DNA of 13,853 nucleotides from Hyphomicrobiales bacterium. Its GTDB lineage: Bacteria > Pseudomonadota > Alphaproteobacteria > Rhizobiales > Aestuariivirgaceae. The translations under genes were made by a program, and so were the position numbers. The stretch covers positions 1 through 13,853 of the forward strand of contig JABDJG010000376.1 of NCBI GenBank assembly GCA_013002595.1, in the 5' to 3' direction. The notes under the pieces are model-generated. The model saw only the letters and a program-made list of their open reading frames with translations. It had not been told where the DNA came from and ran no database searches. Each line of letters starts with the position of its first letter. Position 1 is the first letter of the stretch. Below are positions 7,001-11,213 of the stretch, one piece after another.

Positions 7001-7623
7001 GCCGGGAAATTGCCCTGATCGGCGAGCGCCTGCACATCGTCCTGCAACCGGGTCATGAATTTCTTGCCAACGTCCTGGTAAGTGAAAGGTTCGCCGATGA
7101 AGATATCGAGGATAAATGGGACCAGCAGCCAGGTGCCCTTGGGCAGCGCCTTGCCGAGCCCGTGCATGAAGGCGGGGTAGACCGGTACCTGCGGGTTCAT
7201 CTTGCACAAGAGTTCCGCGCCGCGCTTGAACTCCGACATTTCTTCCGGCAGTCCGCGCGACCCTTCGGGGAACAGGATCAGGATGTCGCCGTTCTGGAGC
7301 GCCTCGATGCTGCCGGCAAGTGGATTGCCGCCGCCTTTCCGGTTGATCGGCAGGATGCCAATGATGTTGAGCGCAAACCAGGCAAACGGCTTGCTCGACA
7401 AAAAATAATCCAGTGCAGCGACCGGCTTGATACTGTCGAGGCTCGATAGCGGGAACAGCGACATCAATGATAGGGTATCGAGGTGCGAATTGTGGTTGGC
7501 CAGGATGATCGCCGGGCCTTTGGCCGGCAGCTTCTCGCGGCCGCGCACGTTGAGGCCCAGGACCAGAACCATCAAGGTGCGGATCACGATGGCAAAAAAG
7601 CCGAGGCGCAAGAGCTTGGTCAT
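6991..7623 (-). CDS. plsC: PlsC-family 1-acyl-glycerol-3-phosphate acyltransferase
   Basis: This 210-residue membrane-associated acyltransferase is predicted to add the second acyl chain to lysophosphatidic acid (or a similar acceptor), making phosphatidic acid at the inner membrane. Motif I is N-H44-N-S-H-L-D49, the HX4D catalytic pair. The acceptor-phosphate motif is FPEGSRG (118-124) and motif IV is VPVYPAF (146-152). The N-terminal hydrophobic segment (about 7-24) would anchor it. A strong GGAGG site lies 7 bases before the ATG. It follows the cytidylyltransferase by 20 bases and overlaps the membrane-protein gene by 10. Its place beside CdsA-like and phosphatidyltransferase genes suggests a dedicated PA to CDP-DAG to phospholipid route. 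Acyl donor and exact acceptor cannot be read from sequence. Confidence 0.9.
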   Translation of the reverse strand: MTKLLRLGFFAIVIRTLMVLVLGLNVRGREKLPAKGPAIILANHNSHLDTLSLMSLFPLSSLDSIKPVAALDYFLSSKPFAWFALNIIGILPINRKGGGNPLAGSIEALQNGDILILFPEGSRGLPEEMSEFKRGAELLCKMNPQVPVYPAFMHGLGKALPKGTWLLVPFILDIFIGEPFTYQDVGKKFMTRLQDDVQALADQGNFPAWE

Positions 7624-7630
7624 GATCGAA

Positions 7631-7635
7631 CCTCC
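7631..7635 (-). promoter_or_regulatory. Strong Shine-Dalgarno site of the PlsC gene
   Basis: On the minus strand this reads GGAGG, 7 bases before the ATG at 7623. It is the strongest ribosome-binding site in the operon and fixes the plsC start. Confidence 0.75.
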
Positions 7636-7643
7636 GCCACGGC

Positions 7644-8600
7644 TCAGTAGTAGAAATAGCGCATAAAGTGGACGAAGACCGGCGCAGCGATGGTCAGGCT
7701 GTCGACCCGGTCGAGGATGCCGCCGTGGCCGGGAATGAGGGCGCCGGTATCCTTGGCGCCGAGATCGCGCTTGAGCGCCGACAAGGTGATATCGCCCAAA
7801 AAGCCCGACAGCGCGATCATGCCGCCGGCCAGTGCCGCGACAAGCCCGCTCATCGGGGTCAGATAAGGCGCGATCAGGAAACTCAGCAACATGGTGCTCA
7901 AGAGGCCGCCGATAAAGCCCTGCCAGGTTTTGTTCGGACTGACCGTCGGGACGATCTTGTGCTTGCCGGTCAGTTTGCCCCAGACATACTGCATGACATC
8001 GTTGAACTGAGTGCAGAACACCAGAAACAGTAAAAGTCCGGCCCCGCCCGCCGGCGTTTCGATCTTGTCACCGGAATAAAGCAGATGGGCGGTATGCGAC
8101 AGGGCGAACACCATCATCATCTGGCCCCAGCTCATGGTGCCGACTGCCCGCAAGAACCCCTTGGTCTCGCCCAGCAGCACCATCGCAACAGGCGTGAACA
8201 GGAACATCCAGACCGGAATGAAGACGACAAACATGCCGTACCAGTCCGTATAGGCCCACCAGTACTGGATCGGCACCGCAAGATAGGCCCAGAACAGGAC
8301 GGACCGGTCGACCCGCCGGGTCGGGATCATCGAGAAATATTCCTTCAGCGCCAAGTACGATATCAACCCCAGAAAGATTGCCGACAATCCCTGCGAGATG
8401 AAGACGGCAAGCGCAAATACCGTGATCATCACCCACCAGGATTTGACCCGTGCGGTCAGCTCGGCAAGCTTGCCGCCGCTGCGCACATTGAGCCACCAGG
8501 TGATGAGGCTGGCGATGATCAACAGACCATAGATCGCCAGGACCGTGATCAGGACCGGTTGCGCCACGTTGAACCATGCGGCCATGCCGGCCAGTGTCAT
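7644..8600 (-). CDS. CdsA-like phosphatidate cytidylyltransferase
   Basis: This 318-residue polytopic inner-membrane enzyme is predicted to make CDP-diacylglycerol from CTP and phosphatidic acid. The complete CDS family signature is present at 274-300: S-x-L-K-R, then K-D, then P-G-H-G-G and D-R-x-D. The conserved SPNKTWQGFIGG block (221-232) and the QFNDVMQYVWGK segment (198-209) agree. Multiple hydrophobic segments precede these. The ATG at 8600 overlaps the TGA of the upstream phosphatidyltransferase (ATGA), so I use that start rather than the longer frame running back to 9227. It is longer at the N-terminus than housekeeping CdsA and pairs with a CDP-alcohol phosphatidyltransferase, like E. 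coli YnbB with YnbA. It is therefore probably an accessory CDP-DAG synthase rather than the main cdsA, which in most bacteria sits near the isoprenoid/rseP genes. Confidence 0.92.
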   Translation of the reverse strand: MTLAGMAAWFNVAQPVLITVLAIYGLLIIASLITWWLNVRSGGKLAELTARVKSWWVMITVFALAVFISQGLSAIFLGLISYLALKEYFSMIPTRRVDRSVLFWAYLAVPIQYWWAYTDWYGMFVVFIPVWMFLFTPVAMVLLGETKGFLRAVGTMSWGQMMMVFALSHTAHLLYSGDKIETPAGGAGLLLFLVFCTQFNDVMQYVWGKLTGKHKIVPTVSPNKTWQGFIGGLLSTMLLSFLIAPYLTPMSGLVAALAGGMIALSGFLGDITLSALKRDLGAKDTGALIPGHGGILDRVDSLTIAAPVFVHFMRYFYY

Positions 8601-9208
8601 TGGCTTGCTCCAGCACTTAGCGCCATACGGGCCCGGTTGAAGATGGTCAGGCATGACAGCGCAATGATAACAACCAGCAAGACCGAGGCGAGTGTTGGAC
8701 CCACGAACCCGGTCGTGATTGCAACAGCCAGCGTGCCGAAGACAAAGGCCCGGTCTGATTTGCCGAACGGTCCGTCGTAGCGGCGCTCGGCGCCGACCAT
8801 CAGTCCCAGAATGCCGGTCATCTCGACGATGACGGCAAGCAGGACAACAATGGTGACAAGCGGCGCCGACAACCCGGCGATCAGGGCAAACGGCAGATAG
8901 AGCGCAATATCGGCAATGACATCGCTGAGTTCGTTCAAGATCGCGCCCAACCGCGATTTCTGGCCATGTTCGCGCGCCAGCATACCGTCGATGGCGTTGA
9001 GCGCCATGCGGATGAACAAGGTAGCCGGCAACAACAGCAGTAAAAATGTCTGCCCTGGCCAAACGGCCAGCCCGATGCCGTGCAAGACGCTGACCAGCAG
9101 CGCAAAAATCGTGACCTGATTGGCGGTGACGCCACCATCGGCAAGCTTCTGACAGATCGGCCGCAGCAGGTTCTGAAATTTGGGTTTGAGATCGTAAATG
9201 GAAATCAA
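8597..9208 (-). CDS. CDP-alcohol phosphatidyltransferase, YnbA-like
   Basis: This 203-residue membrane enzyme should transfer a phosphatidyl (or other CDP-linked) group to an alcohol, using CDP-DAG made by its neighbour. The family motif reads D74-G-x2-A78-R79-x8-G88-x3-N92-x3-D96, so the third position that is Asp in the classic DGx2ARx8Gx3Dx3D motif is Asn here. The block GVTANQVT (26-33) before the first long helix is typical of the family. Several hydrophobic helices follow. The start is TTG at 9208: an in-frame TGA lies 15 bases upstream, and the residues ISIYDLKPKFQ fit what I recall of this subfamily's N-terminus. No good Shine-Dalgarno is visible. It is the first gene of the four-gene minus-strand operon and overlaps the next gene by 4 bases. 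The alcohol acceptor is unknown. Confidence 0.9.
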   Translation of the reverse strand: MISIYDLKPKFQNLLRPICQKLADGGVTANQVTIFALLVSVLHGIGLAVWPGQTFLLLLLPATLFIRMALNAIDGMLAREHGQKSRLGAILNELSDVIADIALYLPFALIAGLSAPLVTIVVLLAVIVEMTGILGLMVGAERRYDGPFGKSDRAFVFGTLAVAITTGFVGPTLASVLLVVIIALSCLTIFNRARMALSAGASQ

Positions 9209-9238
9209 GCTGGCCGCCGTAATTCAAACTGAATATCC

Positions 9239-9252
9239 AGGGTCCTGACCCT
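9239..9252. promoter_or_regulatory. Perfect inverted repeat upstream of the lipid operon
   Basis: AGGGTC (9239-9244) and GACCCT (9247-9252) are exact reverse complements around a 2-base centre, about 30 bases upstream of the TTG start of the phosphatidyltransferase gene. Size and place suit a dimeric repressor operator or a leader hairpin. No regulator gene is visible nearby. Confidence 0.35.
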
Positions 9253-9295
9253 ACGGTATCGCAAAGATAAGTATGTTCGGATAAGAATTGATTAA

Positions 9296-9315
9296 GGCTG
9301 GTTGATCAACAAGCC
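9296..9315. terminator. 20-bp palindrome after the aldo/keto reductase gene
   Basis: Bases 9296-9315 form a palindrome with one mismatched pair (9300/9311), centred on the perfect decamer GTTGATCAAC at 9301-9310. It sits 12 bases past the reductase stop codon on the minus strand and upstream of the lipid operon. It could be a weak terminator, although only CCTTAATC follows on that strand and there is no strong T-run. It could also be an operator. The remaining 119-base gap is AT-rich, as expected for a promoter of the lipid operon, but I cannot fix -35/-10 boxes. Confidence 0.35.
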
Positions 9316-9327
9316 CTGGCTCGACTT

Positions 9328-10266
9328 TCAAAGGGCCGCGAAATAATCGGCCATTCGTTTTCGCATCGCCGCATCCGGCATCGGTCCTTGGCCGGCCGCC
9401 ATGTTCTCACGCATATGGTCGACCCGTCGGGTTGCCGGAATGGCGCAGGTGACGCCTGGGTGTGAAACCACAAACTTCAGGAAAAACTGGGCCCAGGTGC
9501 TGCAATCGATTTCGCTGGCCCAGGCGGGCAGGGGCTTGCCCTTCACCCGGTTGAACAGCCCGCCGCGCCGGAACGGCCGGTTGATGATGACTCCAAGCCC
9601 GCGCTCGCGGGCGAGAGGCAAAAGGCGTTTTTCGGCCTCACGGTCCTGGATGTTGTAGGTGAACTGCACAAAGTCGAACGGTTGTGTCTCCATGACTTTG
9701 GAAAAAGCTGCATGCCGCCGGCCATGCGACGTGGTGATCCCGATCAACCGCACGCGGCCGCCGGCCTTCCACTCGGTCAGCGTTTCAAGGTGCGCCTCCC
9801 AGTCGAGCATATTGTGGATTTGCATCAGATCGAACCGTTTGAGACCCCACAGCGACTGCGAGACCTCCATCTGCCGGATGCCAAGCCATTTTGAGACGGT
9901 CCACACCTTGGTTGCCGAGAACAGCGTCGGCTGGGGTGGCAGGTTCTTCAGGGCATGGCCGATGACTTCCTCGGACGTGCCGTACATCGGCGATGAATCG
10001 ATCATTCCCCCACCGGCCTCAAAGAACGCTTCCAGCACCTTGGTGCGGGCCTGACGCAGCCTCTTGTTGCGTCCGACATCAAACGTCAGCCAGGAGCCCA
10101 TGCCAATCACCGGCAAATCAGTCCCAGCCGCCGCCTTGGTGAGCGGCGTGGCGGCTTTGGCAGGCCGGGCGCCGATTGGCACCAGCTGCGAGGCCGCGCC
10201 AGCAGATGCTGTTGCAACAAAGGTGCGCCGGTCGAGTTTCAAGTCTTTCGTCATGGGCCGGTCCAT
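9328..10266 (-). CDS. Aldo/keto reductase with Tat-type signal peptide
   Basis: This 312-residue protein has the motif L-D-R13-R14-T-F-V followed by a mild hydrophobic stretch and an ARPAKAAT region resembling a cleavage site at about 38-40. This indicates twin-arginine export to the periplasm. The mature part is an aldo/keto reductase barrel: GMGSWLTFDVG, catalytic D90 and Y95 (IDSSPMYGTSEE), K120 (SATKV) and H151 (QIHNML), so the full catalytic tetrad is present. The segments RVRLIGITTS and GLGVIINRPF fit strands 6-7 of the family. Substrate and cofactor are unknown; most cytoplasmic relatives use NADPH. The ATG at 10266 is used; a second in-frame ATG at 10254 is equally possible and leaves the signal intact. 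It is divergent from the FGE-fold gene, with at most 82 bases between. Confidence 0.9.
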   Translation of the reverse strand: MDRPMTKDLKLDRRTFVATASAGAASQLVPIGARPAKAATPLTKAAAGTDLPVIGMGSWLTFDVGRNKRLRQARTKVLEAFFEAGGGMIDSSPMYGTSEEVIGHALKNLPPQPTLFSATKVWTVSKWLGIRQMEVSQSLWGLKRFDLMQIHNMLDWEAHLETLTEWKAGGRVRLIGITTSHGRRHAAFSKVMETQPFDFVQFTYNIQDREAEKRLLPLARERGLGVIINRPFRRGGLFNRVKGKPLPAWASEIDCSTWAQFFLKFVVSHPGVTCAIPATRRVDHMRENMAAGQGPMPDAAMRKRMADYFAAL

Positions 10267-10348
10267 TGTGCCAAAAGTTTCATCTGGCCGCGTTCAACAT
10301 TCCGCGAGCAGCGCCCTTTACCGCAAAAACCTGGCTACATTACTGCAG

Positions 10349-11170
10349 ATGACGCACGCTATATCCAGCATCTTTGGGGGTGCCCTTTTGAGTTCAGTGA
10401 GCCTGGTTTCACCTCATGCCGCTGAACTTGATCAGTTCGATCTCGTCTATGTCCCTGCCGGCATCGCCCAGGTCGGCGATTCAAACGGCGACGACAACGA
10501 GGTTGTCGAGAACCGCAAAATCGGCGCTTTTCACATTATGCGCCATGAGGTCACCAACGATCAGTTTGCAACATTCGTTTCTGCAACCGGCCACAAGACC
10601 AATCCCGAGCAAAGCGGCAGGGGCTATGTATGGTGGCTGAAGTGGCGCCTTGTCGATGGCGCCGACTGGCGTCACCCGCAAGGCCCGCAAAGCACCATCG
10701 AGGGTCTCGGCAACCATCCGGTCGTCCAGGTGTCAGCGCGTGATGCTGATGCCTTTTGCGCCCATTACGGTATGCGCCTGCCAACCGATCCTGAGTGGGA
10801 ATACGCCGCCCGTGGCAGCGATGGCCGGCGCTATCCCTGGGGTAACGTGAAATTCGGCGCCGCCGGCTTGCGCCAGGCCAATGCCGGGACCATCAAATGT
10901 TGCGGCGCTGATGGCGAGGATGGCCACGTGCGCACATCCCCTGTCGGCCGCTACCCGATGGGCCGCTCACCCTTCGGGTTGTTCGACATGGCCGGCAACG
11001 TTTGGGAATGGACATCGAGCACATTCCCGGGCCATCCGGAATGGCGAACGCTCAAAGGCGGCGGCTGGGGCAACGATCCATACTGCCTGCGGGCCGCCTA
11101 CCGGCACGGCAACCGTCCGGTCACGGCTCTGGACATGGTCGGCTTTAGGTGTGTAGCGGATGTGAAATAA
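10349..11170 (+). CDS. Secreted formylglycine-generating-enzyme-fold (SUMF1) protein
   Basis: This 273-residue protein has a probable N-terminal signal peptide (hydrophobic 4-20, cleavage near HAA-EL) and then one FGE-sulfatase (SUMF1) domain: FHIMRHEVTNDQFATFV (61-77), HPVVQVSARDADAFC (123-137), MRLPTDPEWEYAARG (142-156), YPWG (162-165), GNVWEWT (216-222), KGGGWGNDPYC (236-246) and VGFRC (264-268). In aerobic FGE two cysteines six positions apart bind copper; here the second is C246 but the first position is G241. Sulfatase maturation is therefore unlikely and the biochemical role is unknown; other domain members include PvdO, GldK and EgtB-like proteins. The start is uncertain: ATG 10349 lacks a clear Shine-Dalgarno and gives few n-region charges. 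A GTG at 10268 would give a longer, more basic n-region. The frame continues further upstream only through the divergent reductase gene. Confidence 0.87.
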   Translation: MTHAISSIFGGALLSSVSLVSPHAAELDQFDLVYVPAGIAQVGDSNGDDNEVVENRKIGAFHIMRHEVTNDQFATFVSATGHKTNPEQSGRGYVWWLKWRLVDGADWRHPQGPQSTIEGLGNHPVVQVSARDADAFCAHYGMRLPTDPEWEYAARGSDGRRYPWGNVKFGAAGLRQANAGTIKCCGADGEDGHVRTSPVGRYPMGRSPFGLFDMAGNVWEWTSSTFPGHPEWRTLKGGGWGNDPYCLRAAYRHGNRPVTALDMVGFRCVADVK

Positions 11171-11173
11171 CGA

Positions 11174-11203
11174 CCGTCATCCTGGCACGCTTTAGAATGA
11201 CGG
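11174..11203. terminator. Inverted repeat between convergent genes
   Basis: CCGTCAT (11174-11180) and ATGACGG (11197-11203) are exact reverse complements. After one mismatched pair, two more pairs extend the stem, leaving a loop of about 10 bases. It fills the 43-base gap between the stop of the FGE-fold gene and the stop of the convergent aminotransferase-dehydrogenase gene, which suits a bidirectional terminator. The T-run is weak on both strands. The CGTCAT ends also resemble those of small dispersed palindromic repeats in alphaproteobacteria. Confidence 0.45.
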
Positions 11204-11213
11204 ATCGCGACTG

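Noticed and set aside
7001..7207. N-terminal extension of the small membrane protein to 256 residues
   Set aside because: The added residues are plsC read out of frame, rich in Arg/His/Gly with no homology; ATG 7000 at the plsC stop is the natural start.
8601..9227. Extension of the CdsA-like protein upstream to give a 527-residue fusion
   Set aside because: The extra 209 residues are the phosphatidyltransferase gene read in the wrong frame; an ATGA overlap at 8597-8600 marks the true junction.
10064..10267. Upstream extension of the FGE-fold protein to 368 residues
   Set aside because: It would run antisense through the reductase signal peptide and catalytic domain start, and it would bury the signal peptide internally.
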